A stretch of 64,000 nt of DNA. It comes from Clostridium hydrogenum. GTDB lineage: Bacteria; Bacillota; Clostridia; Clostridiales; Clostridiaceae. The notes below the pieces were generated by a model. The model ran no database searches. It saw only the letters and a list, made by a program, of their open reading frames with translations, and was not told where the DNA came from. Positions 15,296-24,610 of this stretch are shown here, in pieces. Position numbers and translations under genes: made by a program. The stretch covers positions 434,001 through 498,000 of the forward strand of contig NZ_JAEACT010000004.1 of the NCBI RefSeq assembly GCF_021432385.1. Reading direction: 5' to 3'. Positions within the stretch are counted from its first letter, which is position 1; every line of letters starts with the position of its first letter.

Positions 15296-17389
15296 CTAAT
15301 TCATAATTCTTTCGATTTGATAATAGAGCTTTTTTAAAAGTGCCTCCTCAATAATTTTTCCACAAACTTCTATACTTGAACTTGCATTAATTCTTTGTAT
15401 AAAATCAGCTTGTTCTATCATTGCTGCAGATAAATCTCCTATTACCTCAAGACTTTCCTTTTTGCCAAACGGCGCAATCATCAAAAATGCTGTACATACC
15501 TTTTCATTTTTATCCATTAAATTTATCATATTTATTGGTGTTTTAAGTTTTCCAACAACAATAGTTGGTTCCTTTACATCTTTGCTTACACAGTGATATA
15601 TTGCAAAATTTTTATTGGGAAGTATTATAGTTCCCTGCCTTTCCCTATTCTCTAAAAGTGCCTGCACATTTTTATGCTGCTTATCATTAATTATTTTGTT
15701 TTCATTTAAACAATTTAAAAGTTCACTAATTATATCTCCTACTTTTTTTGAATAAACCTCTGCAAAAAAAGTATTTTTAACTGTTTTGTTTATTTCGGAA
15801 CTATAAACACTTATTGCTTTTAACTTTTCCATATTTTCATTAAAGTAAGTTTCATCTTTATCCTCATTTATTGATATTTTAATATTCAACTCATCTTCAA
15901 GTTTTTTTATATCCACTTCATTAAACATAGGATTTATTACCACAACTTTAACATCATTTCTTTGTATTGGAACTGTAGATATAACCACATCAATGCTATT
16001 ATTTCTTATCATCTCATCAAGCTTTAATATAGATGAAACCGCTACGATATTAAGTTCTTGAACTTTTTTTAATTTTACAGAGAGCATCCTAGATATACCT
16101 ATTCCATTGGAACATACTAAAAGAGCATTAAACTTTATTAATTTACTTTTCATTCTTTCAATAGATGCCGCAAAATGCATTGTAATATATCCTACTTCAT
16201 CATCACTTATGTCTTCCTTAATCTCTTCTTCTAGTATTTGCAGTGTTCTTTTACTTTTATTAAAAGCATCTTCGTACTCATCCTTTATCTCTGCAATCAG
16301 TGGGTTTCTTATTGAATATCCACATTTAATCCTATATATTGAATATAAAAGATGCATACTTAAATCTTTTTTTAAGATTAAATCCTTTTTTAAATTTATA
16401 TTAAAAATTTTTGATGCATTTTCTATAATTTTTTCTGTCATTGTATTTATATATTCTTCGTTTAAATTTAAACTTTCACTGCCATACCTAATTCCTTGAA
16501 GATGTATTGCTATATATCCAATTTCTTCTTCAGGTATTTTAATTCCAATTTCATCTTCTATATAATTTGCTATGCTCTCTGATAAATCATATTCTTCAGA
16601 ATTTTTAAGTTTTGCAAGCGTCAATTTATCAATATTAATTTTTTCATTATTTTCAAGCCGCTTAATAGCAAGTGCTAGATGTATTATAATTTCAATATAA
16701 AGCCTATCTTCAATTTCATAATTCATTGTTATTTTAACCTTTGTAAGTACCTTTTTAATAATAGAAATAGTGTTAAAGTCAATTATGTTAAGCAATCTAA
16801 TATTAAGCTCATCACTAGTCCTGCATTGCTCTTCATCTCTTATATAGTTACTTTTTTCTATAAAACTAACTAATTCTCCCATGCTATAATTTTTATATAA
16901 AAGATCTATAATTGCATGCCTTATATTCTTTTCTTCAGACTCAACATAAACCCCAACACCTTGCCTTGATATAAGTTTTATTTGTTTACTCACTAGCCAA
17001 TTTTTTATATCCTTAAGGTAATTACTTATTGTTGCACTAGATACTCTAAACTTACTTGCAAAATATTGAATTTTTATTGGGTCCTTAGACTGCAAAAGCT
17101 CTATTAAAATCAAATTCTTTCTAGTTTTAGCTTTCATAGTAAACTTAAAACATGGGACAATTAGCCTTAAATTTATTATGTCATTGTTTTCCCCCTTTAA
17201 AACTAAACCTTTTGCAGTGTTTATAATTTTTACATTAAAGCCTTTAATGCTTTTATTAATACTTGCTATCTCTCTATAAACAGTCCTAGTTGTTATAAGA
17301 TAATGTTTAGAAAAATCTTCTATAGTAATTTTCTCATTATCTATAAGTGTATTTAATAGTCTAAGCTCTCTTGAGTTTAAATTCATCAT
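15296..17389 (-). CDS. licR: PRD-containing PTS-responsive transcription activator (LicR/BglG type)
   Basis: 697 residues in the LicR layout: two N-terminal helix-turn-helix segments (about 1-165), two PRD domains (about 180-400) with phosphorylatable histidines (HLALAIKRL, IHLQGIRYG, HLLYSIYRI, TMHFAA), an EIIB-like domain (LLVCSNGIGISRML, about 410-500) and an EIIA-like C-terminus (about 540-695, with IYHCVS). Phosphorylation by PTS proteins sets its activity, inducing the adjacent cellobiose-type PTS. It is first gene of that operon. Two start codons are in tandem, MMN. Confidence 0.92.
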   Translation of the reverse strand: MMNLNSRELRLLNTLIDNEKITIEDFSKHYLITTRTVYREIASINKSIKGFNVKIINTAKGLVLKGENNDIINLRLIVPCFKFTMKAKTRKNLILIELLQSKDPIKIQYFASKFRVSSATISNYLKDIKNWLVSKQIKLISRQGVGVYVESEEKNIRHAIIDLLYKNYSMGELVSFIEKSNYIRDEEQCRTSDELNIRLLNIIDFNTISIIKKVLTKVKITMNYEIEDRLYIEIIIHLALAIKRLENNEKINIDKLTLAKLKNSEEYDLSESIANYIEDEIGIKIPEEEIGYIAIHLQGIRYGSESLNLNEEYINTMTEKIIENASKIFNINLKKDLILKKDLSMHLLYSIYRIKCGYSIRNPLIAEIKDEYEDAFNKSKRTLQILEEEIKEDISDDEVGYITMHFAASIERMKSKLIKFNALLVCSNGIGISRMLSVKLKKVQELNIVAVSSILKLDEMIRNNSIDVVISTVPIQRNDVKVVVINPMFNEVDIKKLEDELNIKISINEDKDETYFNENMEKLKAISVYSSEINKTVKNTFFAEVYSKKVGDIISELLNCLNENKIINDKQHKNVQALLENRERQGTIILPNKNFAIYHCVSKDVKEPTIVVGKLKTPINMINLMDKNEKVCTAFLMIAPFGKKESLEVIGDLSAAMIEQADFIQRINASSSIEVCGKIIEEALLKKLYYQIERIMN

Positions 17390-17577
17390 TTCGAATCACC
17401 CAACTAAAATAAATTATTTCTTAGATTTACCTTATAGTATTATTGCACATATAAGTAATTTTATTACATATTTAATTTACATATTTATTATACAATCGAT
17501 TACATGAAGTATTCAAGTTAAACATAATCATATGTTGTCATAAGCACATTGACATTACTTTTTAAAGAATATAAAAA

Positions 17578-17621
17578 AAGTCTGAATCTACTACATATAT
17601 AATGCATTAAATTCAGACTTT
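17578..17621 (-). terminator. Terminator after the sucrose operon
   Basis: AAAGTCTGAAT pairs with ATTCAGACTTT. On the minus strand a T run follows at 17572-17578, ending the scr transcript. Confidence 0.75.
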
Positions 17622-17692
17622 AATTAAATTATCAAAATTTAAGGTCCATATTCCTGTGTCACACTTGTTACCTTGCCGTGCAAATCCTTATC

Positions 17693-19159
17693 CTAAATTT
17701 TCCAATACTTCAGATTTAACTCTGCAGTACCATTGTCAGCAAAAAAAATTACATCTTCACTGCCCTGCCTTGGGTAAATTCTTGAAGTAAAAGTTTCTTC
17801 ACCATCATTTACAAATATCTCTACAGAAGACTTATCCATAAATATATTAAATCTCAATTTGCCACTATTTTCAACACTGCATTTCCTAACCCCACTTTTA
17901 TGAAAGCCATCTTTACTTCTATCTAAAATAAGTTTTTCTTCCAAAGCATCGTAATAAAATAAAATTTCTTCTTTTCTGTCCGCACTGCACCTTAATTTTA
18001 CACCAAAACTTTGGACTTTTTCATAAGAAAAATCACATAAGAGTTCATAACTATCACCTTTTATATTTTGAAATTGAACTTCTCCATTTTCCAAAACAAT
18101 TCCGTTATAGCTTATCTCTTCTTTTCTTAAAAGTTTCATTTCTTCAACTGGCTTTTGAATTATTTTGCCATTTCTTAACTGAAGCTCTCTAATAATAGTT
18201 AGACAGTGAAGCCAATGTCTTTCGATGCTAGGGCTATTCTCTTCATCGGGAAGTCCCATCCATCCAACCATAAGTGTCCTGCCCTTACTGTCTTCCATTA
18301 CTTGAGGTGCATAAAATTCAAAGCCCCTGTCGATTTCAGTAAATTTACCATAACTTAGCTTTCCTGTGTCATAGTCTAGTTTTCCACTTAGATACCCACA
18401 TTGATATATATTATTATATAAATCTCCCTTTGCTTCAACGCCTTGTGGGCAGAACAATAAAATATCTTTATTTCCCATGTTAAATAAATTAGGACATTCC
18501 CACATGTATCCTAAGAAATTTAAATCAGGCAAGTTGGAGCCTGCTGCTTCCCCAACTTTATACCACGAATACAAATCCTTGGATTTATATACTACTGCTG
18601 TTCCTTGTTTTTTTTCTGTTTGTGCTCCAAGTACCATATACCATAAATCCTTGTGTCTCCATGCCTTAGGATCTCTAAAATGTCTCGTATATCCTTTAGG
18701 CTGGTTGCTTATAACCGGATTTTTTTCATCTTTTGTAAAATTTATACCATCAGAAGTTTTTGCGAGGCATTGATAGGTTTCTCTGTTTCCATCATCATCC
18801 TTTACATTTCCAGTATACATTATAGTAAATATACCATTATCATTTACGGCACTTCCAGAATAGCAGCCATGACTATCATACCAATCAAGAGGCGCTAAAG
18901 CTACGGGAAGCTTCTCCCAATTTATTAAATCCTTGCTTTTAACATGGCCCCAGCATACCTTTTTAGGTTCAGGATATACTGGATTATACTGATAGAACAA
19001 ATGATATTCTCCATTAAATTCAATAAATCCATTAGGGTCATTCATAAAACCTACCAGCGGCATTAAGTGATAGTTTTGCCTATAATGATCCTTGCCCACA
19101 TCTTTTTCATATTTGACTTCAACATTTTTAACTAGTTCTAAAAATTCTTTATTATTCAT
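17693..19159 (-). CDS. scrB: Sucrose-6-phosphate hydrolase (GH32)
   Basis: 488 residues, full length for GH32. The nucleophile Asp41 is in FMNDPNGF, the transition-state Asp in HFRDPKAW and the acid/base Glu in MWECPNL. A C-terminal beta-sandwich follows (DKSSVEIFVNDGE). It splits imported sucrose-6-phosphate into glucose-6-phosphate and fructose in the cytoplasm. It lies 13 bases after the fructokinase gene and is last in the scr operon. Confidence 0.96.
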   Translation of the reverse strand: MNNKEFLELVKNVEVKYEKDVGKDHYRQNYHLMPLVGFMNDPNGFIEFNGEYHLFYQYNPVYPEPKKVCWGHVKSKDLINWEKLPVALAPLDWYDSHGCYSGSAVNDNGIFTIMYTGNVKDDDGNRETYQCLAKTSDGINFTKDEKNPVISNQPKGYTRHFRDPKAWRHKDLWYMVLGAQTEKKQGTAVVYKSKDLYSWYKVGEAAGSNLPDLNFLGYMWECPNLFNMGNKDILLFCPQGVEAKGDLYNNIYQCGYLSGKLDYDTGKLSYGKFTEIDRGFEFYAPQVMEDSKGRTLMVGWMGLPDEENSPSIERHWLHCLTIIRELQLRNGKIIQKPVEEMKLLRKEEISYNGIVLENGEVQFQNIKGDSYELLCDFSYEKVQSFGVKLRCSADRKEEILFYYDALEEKLILDRSKDGFHKSGVRKCSVENSGKLRFNIFMDKSSVEIFVNDGEETFTSRIYPRQGSEDVIFFADNGTAELNLKYWKI

Positions 19160-19172
19160 TTATAATCACCAA

Positions 19173-20126
19173 CTAAAAATTTTCTACTTCTTCAAGAGTT
19201 GGAATGGAAGTTATAGCACCAAGTTTTGTACATACAAGTGCTCCTACTTTATTTGCAAAGCTAACTATTTCTTTTATTTTTTCAAAATCATGTGTTGCTA
19301 CTTTAGCATTTTCAATTAAAGATAATTTGTAAAGAAGCGCCCCAACAAAAGCATCTCCTGCTCCTGTAGAATCTATAGATTTAATCTTAATACTTTTTAC
19401 TACTTCCATTTCACCATTCTTTGAAATTAAAGTTCCCTCTTTTCCAAGAGTAACTGCAATAATTTTATTGTTTCCACTACTTAAGCTTTTTACTCCAGCT
19501 TTTACATCAGCTTCACCAGTAATTATTTTAAGTTCTTCATCACTTAACTTTATAAAATCAGCTTTTTCCATACATTCCAAAGAAATCTGAATAAATTCCT
19601 TTAGTCTATCTCCCCACAAATTTTCCCTAAAGTTAGGATCAAAAGATATAAATATTTCTTTTTCTTTTGCTTCCTTCATAATTCTAACATATGTGTCCGT
19701 CATCTCTCCACCAAGTAGTGCCGTTGCAGACCCAAAATGAATCATTTTATTTGAATATATTTTTTCTAAATCAAGTTCATCGTATCTTAAAAGACCATCT
19801 GCTCCTCTATTAAATACAAAGTCTCTTTCTCCATTAGCCTGCAATGATACGAACGCAAGCGTAGTCTTTGAATTTTCATCCATAACTAACATTGAAGTAT
19901 CTACTTTGACTTCATCTAAAGTGTTCTTTAAGAAATAACCAAAAGGGTCCTTGCCAACCTTTCCAATAAATGCTGCACTTCCACCAAGTTTACAAATTGC
20001 AGCTGTTACATTTGCAGGTGCTCCTCCTGCTTTTTTCTTAAAATTTTCACCTTGTACTAGTGTTGTATCTATATCTGAACATATGAAATCAATAAGAAGT
20101 TCTCCTATACATAAAACGTTATTCAT
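19173..20126 (-). CDS. scrK: Fructokinase (PfkB family)
   Basis: 317 residues starting MNNVLCIGELLIDF, with the PfkB signatures GGAPANVTAAI near the N-terminus and STGAGDAFVGAL (anion hole and catalytic Asp) near residue 260. It phosphorylates the fructose freed by ScrB. ATG 20126 is chosen because GAGGAGG precedes it. The longer frame to 20258 is only read-through of a repeat element and should not be annotated. It sits between scrA and scrB on one transcript. Confidence 0.95.
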   Translation of the reverse strand: MNNVLCIGELLIDFICSDIDTTLVQGENFKKKAGGAPANVTAAICKLGGSAAFIGKVGKDPFGYFLKNTLDEVKVDTSMLVMDENSKTTLAFVSLQANGERDFVFNRGADGLLRYDELDLEKIYSNKMIHFGSATALLGGEMTDTYVRIMKEAKEKEIFISFDPNFRENLWGDRLKEFIQISLECMEKADFIKLSDEELKIITGEADVKAGVKSLSSGNNKIIAVTLGKEGTLISKNGEMEVVKSIKIKSIDSTGAGDAFVGALLYKLSLIENAKVATHDFEKIKEIVSFANKVGALVCTKLGAITSIPTLEEVENF

Positions 20127-20200
20127 ATTTATCCTCCTCGTATAATTAAATATAAGTTGATGCCGCACAAAATTTATTTTATACACAAATCTTAAATAAT

Positions 20201-20308
20201 GCGAACCTTTATTCAGAGTACAACTGACAGAGTACAGAGTACAGTGAAGGTAAATCATCCTTAACTGTACTCTGTCATCTGTACTCTGTACTCTGAATAA
20301 TAGTTCGC
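20201..20308. repeat. Family 2 element, minimal copy 2 (arrays without core)
   Basis: Outer ends GCGAACCTTTATTCAGAGTA and their inverted counterpart enclose 7-nt repeat arrays (CAGAGTA and TACTCTG types) that meet at AAGGTAAATCATCCTT. The internal hairpin modules of other copies are absent. It lies between scrA and scrK, so it is part of the operon mRNA. Confidence 0.85.
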
Positions 20309-20327
20309 AATAATTTTAAGTTACATA

Positions 20328-22202
20328 TTAAATTCCTACCTTAACTAAGTCTTCACCATTTTTAATCTGTCCGGATTTCTCTGTTTTTACAAATTTCATA
20401 TCATCTGAATTAGTTACTATAACCATTGTTATTGTAGATACTGCTTTTTCTTTTACAAGCTCAAGATCAAATTCAACTAACTTTTGACCCTTCTTAACTA
20501 TGTCTCCATCATTTACAAAGCCTTCAAAACCTTCTCCATTCATTTTAACTGTGTCTATTCCTATATGAATTAAAATTTCCATTCCACTTTCTGTTTTTAT
20601 TGCAACAGCATGTTTAGTTTCAAATAAATGTACTATAGTTCCTTCTACTGGTGAAACAACTACTCCATCTACTGGATCAACTGCTGCTCCCTTTCCAAGA
20701 AGCTCATCTGAAAAAGTTTGGTCTGGAACGTCCTTAAGAGAAACAATTTTACCACTAACTGGTGCTGCTAACATTTCAATTTTACTTGAAGCTTCATCAA
20801 CTATAGCATCATCTTCTGTATCATCTGCTTCTTCATTTTTTTCCTTAATTCCAAGAACATTTGCAATAACAAATGCTGAACCAAAAGCAAGTACAAGTCC
20901 TATTAAATAATTAAGTATATTTCCTTGTCTAACAATTGCTGTACCTGGTATACCAGTAACTCCAACGGCTGTCATTCCAACCTTTGTAAATACTACGTAA
21001 CCTCCACCAATAGCTCCACCTAAAGCTCCTGCTATAAAAGGTTTTACAAATCTAAGGTTAACACCGAAAATTGCTGGTTCTGTTATTCCGAGTAAACATG
21101 ATAAAGATGCTGGTGCTGCTATAGCTTTTATTTTCTTATCTCTTGTTCTAAAGTAAACTGCAAGTGCTGCTCCACCTTGAGCTACATTTGCCATTGACCA
21201 TATTGGTAAAAGGAAGTTTACACCTATTGATTTATTCGCAAGAAGTCCTGCTTCTATAGCGTGGAAACTGTGATGTACACCTGTTATAACTATTAAAGAG
21301 TAAAGACCACCAAATAATATTCCAGCAAAAACACCTGCACTATTATATAAATGTTGAAGTCCAAATGAAATTCCATCACCTACAAGTCTTCCAGCAGGTC
21401 CTATTACTATCATAGCAAAGAAGGCTGTAACCATTAATGTTACAAAAGGTGTTACTAAAATATCTAATACTTCTGGTACAACTTTTCTTACTCCTCTTTC
21501 AATATATCCCATAACCCATACAGCTATAAGTATTGGAAGAACTGTTCCTTGATAACCAACCATTCCTACATGAAGTCCATAAACATTAATTGTTTGCTTT
21601 ATTCCATCTCCTAATGTCCAAGCATTTTGAAGATTTGGGTGAATCATTATAGCACCTAATGTAGCTGCGAGGAAAGGATTTACATTAAATTGTTTTGCTG
21701 CACTAAATGCTATTAATACAGGCAAAAATACAAACGCAGCATTTGAAAACATATCTAAAAGTATATATATTCCGCTTTTTGAATCTACCCAATGGAAAGT
21801 ATTAAACATTCCCAAAAGACCCATGAGAAGACCACTTGCAACTATTGCAGGTATTATTGGAACAAATATATTAGAAAGCATTCTTGCAAATCTTTCAAAA
21901 GGGTTCATGTTTTTCATTGCAGCTTGTTTTGTATCACTTACGCTTGCTTCATTAATATTAGTTCCTTCAACAAAAGCCTTGTATACTTTATTTACCTTAC
22001 CTTGACCTATTATTATTTGAAATTGACCAGCACTTGTAAATATGCCTTTAACATCATCTAATTTTTCAATTTTCTTTGACTGAACCTTCTTATCATCTTT
22101 AACAACCACTCTAAGTCTTGTAGCACAATGCGCTGCACTTATTACATTTGCTTCTCCGCCTAAAAGTTCTAATATTTCTTTTGCGACTTTACTATACTCC
22201 AT
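20328..22202 (-). CDS. scrA: Sucrose-specific PTS EIIBCA
   Basis: 624 residues with fused domains. EIIB at about 1-90 has the phosphocysteine Cys26 in AAHCATRLRV. EIIC at about 105-450 has ~10 helices with GVHHSFHAIEAG and LGITEPAIFGV. EIIA of the glucose class at about 475-624 has GMEILIHIGIDTVKMNG. It imports sucrose as sucrose-6-phosphate. GAGGAGG precedes the ATG. Expression is controlled by the RAT/terminator upstream and by ScrT. The EIIBCA order and linked scrK-scrB support sucrose rather than another glucoside. Confidence 0.94.
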   Translation of the reverse strand: MEYSKVAKEILELLGGEANVISAAHCATRLRVVVKDDKKVQSKKIEKLDDVKGIFTSAGQFQIIIGQGKVNKVYKAFVEGTNINEASVSDTKQAAMKNMNPFERFARMLSNIFVPIIPAIVASGLLMGLLGMFNTFHWVDSKSGIYILLDMFSNAAFVFLPVLIAFSAAKQFNVNPFLAATLGAIMIHPNLQNAWTLGDGIKQTINVYGLHVGMVGYQGTVLPILIAVWVMGYIERGVRKVVPEVLDILVTPFVTLMVTAFFAMIVIGPAGRLVGDGISFGLQHLYNSAGVFAGILFGGLYSLIVITGVHHSFHAIEAGLLANKSIGVNFLLPIWSMANVAQGGAALAVYFRTRDKKIKAIAAPASLSCLLGITEPAIFGVNLRFVKPFIAGALGGAIGGGYVVFTKVGMTAVGVTGIPGTAIVRQGNILNYLIGLVLAFGSAFVIANVLGIKEKNEEADDTEDDAIVDEASSKIEMLAAPVSGKIVSLKDVPDQTFSDELLGKGAAVDPVDGVVVSPVEGTIVHLFETKHAVAIKTESGMEILIHIGIDTVKMNGEGFEGFVNDGDIVKKGQKLVEFDLELVKEKAVSTITMVIVTNSDDMKFVKTEKSGQIKNGEDLVKVGI

Positions 22203-22230
22203 AATCTTTTCCTCCTCTTAATCTTTATAG

Positions 22231-22328
22231 AGATAAACCGATTGAAACTTCAAAATTAATTTGTACCAAAATGCTATCTTCTAAGCATTATGGTTCAAAT
22301 TGATTTTGGTAGTTGAAATGGTATATCT
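22231..22328. repeat. Family 3 palindrome, copy 1 (scrA leader)
   Basis: AGATAAACCGATTGAAACTT at the left is mirrored by a sequence ending GGTATATCT, with central TGTACCAAAATGCT and AGCATTATGGTTCA also pairing. The ~98-bp hairpin lies between the scrA terminator and the scrA ribosome site. Confidence 0.8.
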
Positions 22329-22352
22329 ATATTAATAATTTATTTTAGTGTA

Positions 22353-22417
22353 TAAAAAAAACCTAAATTGAACTAAATGTACTTTACTAACCTTAAGTAC
22401 AAATTCAATTTAGGTTT
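22353..22417 (-). terminator. Conditional terminator of scrA leader
   Basis: On the minus strand AAAACCTAAATTGAATT pairs with AATTTAGGTTTTTTTT. Its 5' arm overlaps the 3' end of the RAT, the usual arrangement for BglG/SacY-type antitermination: ScrT bound to the RAT would block this hairpin. Confidence 0.85.
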
Positions 22418-22547
22418 TGCCTGCCCCTACATAGATAAACCGCTTCAACTATTGAAATTTACTTGCACCATAATGCCCAGAAGACAGCATTTTGGTACAA
22501 ATAAATTTCAAGTTTCAGTTGGTTTATCTTTACCAGTAACAATCCCT
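22407..22547 (-). promoter_or_regulatory. scrA RAT antiterminator site, split by an inserted palindrome
   Basis: The 5' half AGGGATTGTTACTG (22534-22547) starts 5 bases after the scrT stop. The 3' half GGGCAGGCAAAACCTAAATT is at 22407-22426. These are the two sides of a classical RAT. Between them, in what should be the small apical loop after CTG and before CAG, lies the ~97-bp Family 3 palindrome. The intact RAT upstream of scrT shows the unsplit form. Confidence 0.8.
22433..22529. repeat. Family 3 palindrome, copy 2 (inside RAT loop)
   Basis: AGATAAACCGCTTCAACTAT at the left is mirrored by AGTTTCAGTTGGTTTATCT at the right. The centre has TGCACCATAATGCCC and GCATTTTGGTACAA. It folds on itself and so could extend the RAT stem-loop without disturbing the paired halves. 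Confidence 0.85.
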
Positions 22548-22552
22548 CAATA

Positions 22553-23407
22553 TTAACTTTCTCTATGTTTCAAACTTGATAATATTCTTTGAATATGAAG
22601 TGTTAAATAAACTAACTCTCCATCATTCACATTGTAATCATAATTTTTTTCTACATAACTTTTAATTTTTATCACACATTTATATGCATCTTTATAGCTT
22701 TCTTTAACGACCTTTAGAAAATGCTCATCGCCATCATCTTTCATATTCTTTTTAGAAACAACTCTTTGTGCAAAGAACTTAAGATGCGTTAGCAATCTAT
22801 CATATGATATGTCATTTTCATTAAATTCTATTGAATAAAAATATTTTATTAAGTTTAAAATGTTTTCAACTATTTCTGTTATACTTATGGTATTGTCCAT
22901 GGTTTCTTTAAGTGATGCATCAATAAGGTGCATAGCAATGAAACCAGCTTCATCAACCTTAAACTTTATTCCAAGCTCCCTGTCAATATATTCTAAAGCC
23001 CACAAACCAATGTTGTATTCTTTTTTATAAATCCTTTGTATATCCCAAAGCATATTATTTTTAATTTCAATACCCATTTGATGTCTCTTAATAGCAAAGG
23101 CTAGATGATCTGTTAAAGCTATGTAAATATGATCATCAAATTTAGTTTCTAATTTTCTGGCTGCAAAGCTTATTATTGCTTCTGAAACCTTCACATATTC
23201 CATAGGTACTTCATGTACAAGTTCTTGAAACTTTAAATTTTCATTCTCATTTTCAATTACAAATACCTTATCTATCTTGCTTTCATTTACCACATCTCCA
23301 GCTTTTTTTTGAAAAGCAATTCCAACACCCATAACAACTTTTTCAAGCTTTGTAGTTTCATCTAAGGTTGTAATTACATTATTATTTAGTATTTTTTTTA
23401 TAATCAT
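22553..23407 (-). CDS. scrT: Transcriptional antiterminator, BglG/SacY family
   Basis: 284 residues. An N-terminal RNA-binding CAT domain (MIIKKILNNNVITTLDE, about 1-55) is followed by PRD1 (about 70-170, SDHL-like TDHLAFAIKRH) and PRD2 (about 175-284, GFIAMHLIDAS, LTLHIQRI) that carry the regulatory histidines. It should bind the RATs before itself and before scrA to prevent termination when sucrose is present. ATG 23407 is chosen since GGAGTG precedes it and the CAT domain starts there; the frame extends to 23440 without support. Confidence 0.93.
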   Translation of the reverse strand: MIIKKILNNNVITTLDETTKLEKVVMGVGIAFQKKAGDVVNESKIDKVFVIENENENLKFQELVHEVPMEYVKVSEAIISFAARKLETKFDDHIYIALTDHLAFAIKRHQMGIEIKNNMLWDIQRIYKKEYNIGLWALEYIDRELGIKFKVDEAGFIAMHLIDASLKETMDNTISITEIVENILNLIKYFYSIEFNENDISYDRLLTHLKFFAQRVVSKKNMKDDGDEHFLKVVKESYKDAYKCVIKIKSYVEKNYDYNVNDGELVYLTLHIQRILSSLKHRES

Positions 23408-23483
23408 TTCTATCACTCCGCAAAAGTAAAATAAACTCACTAAAATTGTACCACAATATATTATATACGAAGTTCAAATTTTT

Positions 23484-23541
23484 AAAAAAATAAAACCCAA
23501 ATTAAAATAAATTACATATAATTTACTTCAATTTGGGTTTT
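23484..23541 (-). terminator. Conditional terminator of scrT leader
   Basis: AAAACCCAAATT and AATTTGGGTTTT pair across a 26-base loop. A T-rich stretch follows on the minus strand. Its 5' arm overlaps the RAT. Confidence 0.85.
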
Positions 23542-23564
23542 GCCTGCTTACCAGTTACAATCCC
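23531..23564 (-). promoter_or_regulatory. Intact RAT antiterminator site in scrT leader
   Basis: The minus strand reads GGGATTGTAACTG, a GTAAG loop, then CAGGCAAAACCC, matching the RAT consensus bound by BglG/SacY proteins. It begins ~15 bases after the predicted start of transcription, so scrT is autoregulated. Confidence 0.88.
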
Positions 23565-23585
23565 TTGTATTAACTTTATGTACTT

Positions 23586-23614
23586 ATGATAACATTTTCA
23601 TTGTTTAGTGTCAA
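23586..23614 (-). promoter_or_regulatory. Sucrose operon promoter with overlapping cre-like site
   Basis: On the minus strand TTGACA (23609-23614), a 17-base spacer and TATCAT (23586-23591) form a good sigma-A promoter. TGAAAATGTTATCA (23587-23600) overlaps the -10 region and resembles a CcpA cre site with a TG in place of the central CG. Catabolite repression is therefore likely. Confidence 0.7.
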
Positions 23615-23698
23615 CACTTTTATTTAAAAAAATTCTTTAAAATTTCTTTATGCACTTTGAATATTTCTCTTGTGATCTTTATTTAATGTCCTACAATA

Positions 23699-24610
23699 TT
23701 ATTGCTTCACCATACATATTTTCCACTTAATTATTATACTAAGCTTTCCCTCTGCCAATTCTGCAAAAATAGAATTTCCCATTTGTTCAACTAATCCTTT
23801 TGATATTGTAAGTCCCAGCCCTGTATTGTTTCCATTTCTAGTTCTATCCGCCATAAAAAATCTATCAAATAAATGTTCAGCATCCTCTTTAGACAAATTT
23901 GGTGCAGAATTTTTAAAAACAGTTATGATACCATCCTCTTGCTTTTTTAACTGTATTTCAACCTTTTCTCTTCCATGCCTTATCATATTTAAAATTAAGT
24001 TAGAAATTACTCGTGTTACAGCATTTTTATCTGCATATATAAGCGGAAGTTTCTCATCTATATCAATTACAGGCTCTATATCATTATTTATAAAATCATT
24101 ATAATATAAAGCTATAGTATCACATAAAATCTGTGACAAGCTTATATTTTCTAATTGAAATTTATATTCTTTTGACTCTAATCTAGATAAATCATAAAAA
24201 CTTTCTATTAAAACTTGAAGGTTTTTAGCTCTCTTTTTTACTATTTTAATATACTCCATTTTTTCACTATCAGATATTTTACCGTCTTCTATTAACTGAA
24301 TATATCCAATTATGGATGTAAGCGGAGTTCTAAGATCATGTGCTATATTTGCAATGGACTGCTTTATTTCAGAATTTATTTTTTTATATTCCGCTTTAGT
24401 TTCAAGCTTTTCATAAATACTTTTATTTATTTCCAAAACTAATTTTCTAATAACCTTAAATGGCGACGAAATAAGTACCTTAGAATTGGTATCAGTGTTA
24501 TTAATTTTTTTCAATTTATTTATTATATCCTTAATATCATGGATAAGCAAAATACATACTATACAAAATATTATTGTTATAATAAAACTAACAATCGCTA
24601 AAGCTCTCAT
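23699..24610 (-). CDS. Sensor histidine kinase
   Basis: 303 residues with one clear N-terminal helix (about 3-24) and a short linker, HisKA with His91 in IAHDLRTP, and HATPase with a degenerate N box (NLILNMIRHG) and NTGLGLTISKG. The small sensor region is like kinases of bacitracin/lantibiotic-type systems. The gene set on this strand is response regulator, ABC transporter remnant, small membrane protein, kinase. GGGGGAGG overlaps the preceding gene end, coupling translation. The stimulus is unknown. Confidence 0.9.
   Translation of the reverse strand: MRALAIVSFIITIIFCIVCILLIHDIKDIINKLKKINNTDTNSKVLISSPFKVIRKLVLEINKSIYEKLETKAEYKKINSEIKQSIANIAHDLRTPLTSIIGYIQLIEDGKISDSEKMEYIKIVKKRAKNLQVLIESFYDLSRLESKEYKFQLENISLSQILCDTIALYYNDFINNDIEPVIDIDEKLPLIYADKNAVTRVISNLILNMIRHGREKVEIQLKKQEDGIITVFKNSAPNLSKEDAEHLFDRFFMADRTRNGNNTGLGLTISKGLVEQMGNSIFAELAEGKLSIIIKWKICMVKQ

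Noticed and set aside
20127..20258. N-terminal extension of fructokinase
   Set aside because: It is read-through of the heptamer array. GAGGAGG stands before ATG 20126, where the PfkB fold starts.
22231..22529. Metabolite riboswitch in the scrA leader
   Set aside because: The structure is explained by two palindromic repeats plus RAT and terminator; no riboswitch core was recognised.
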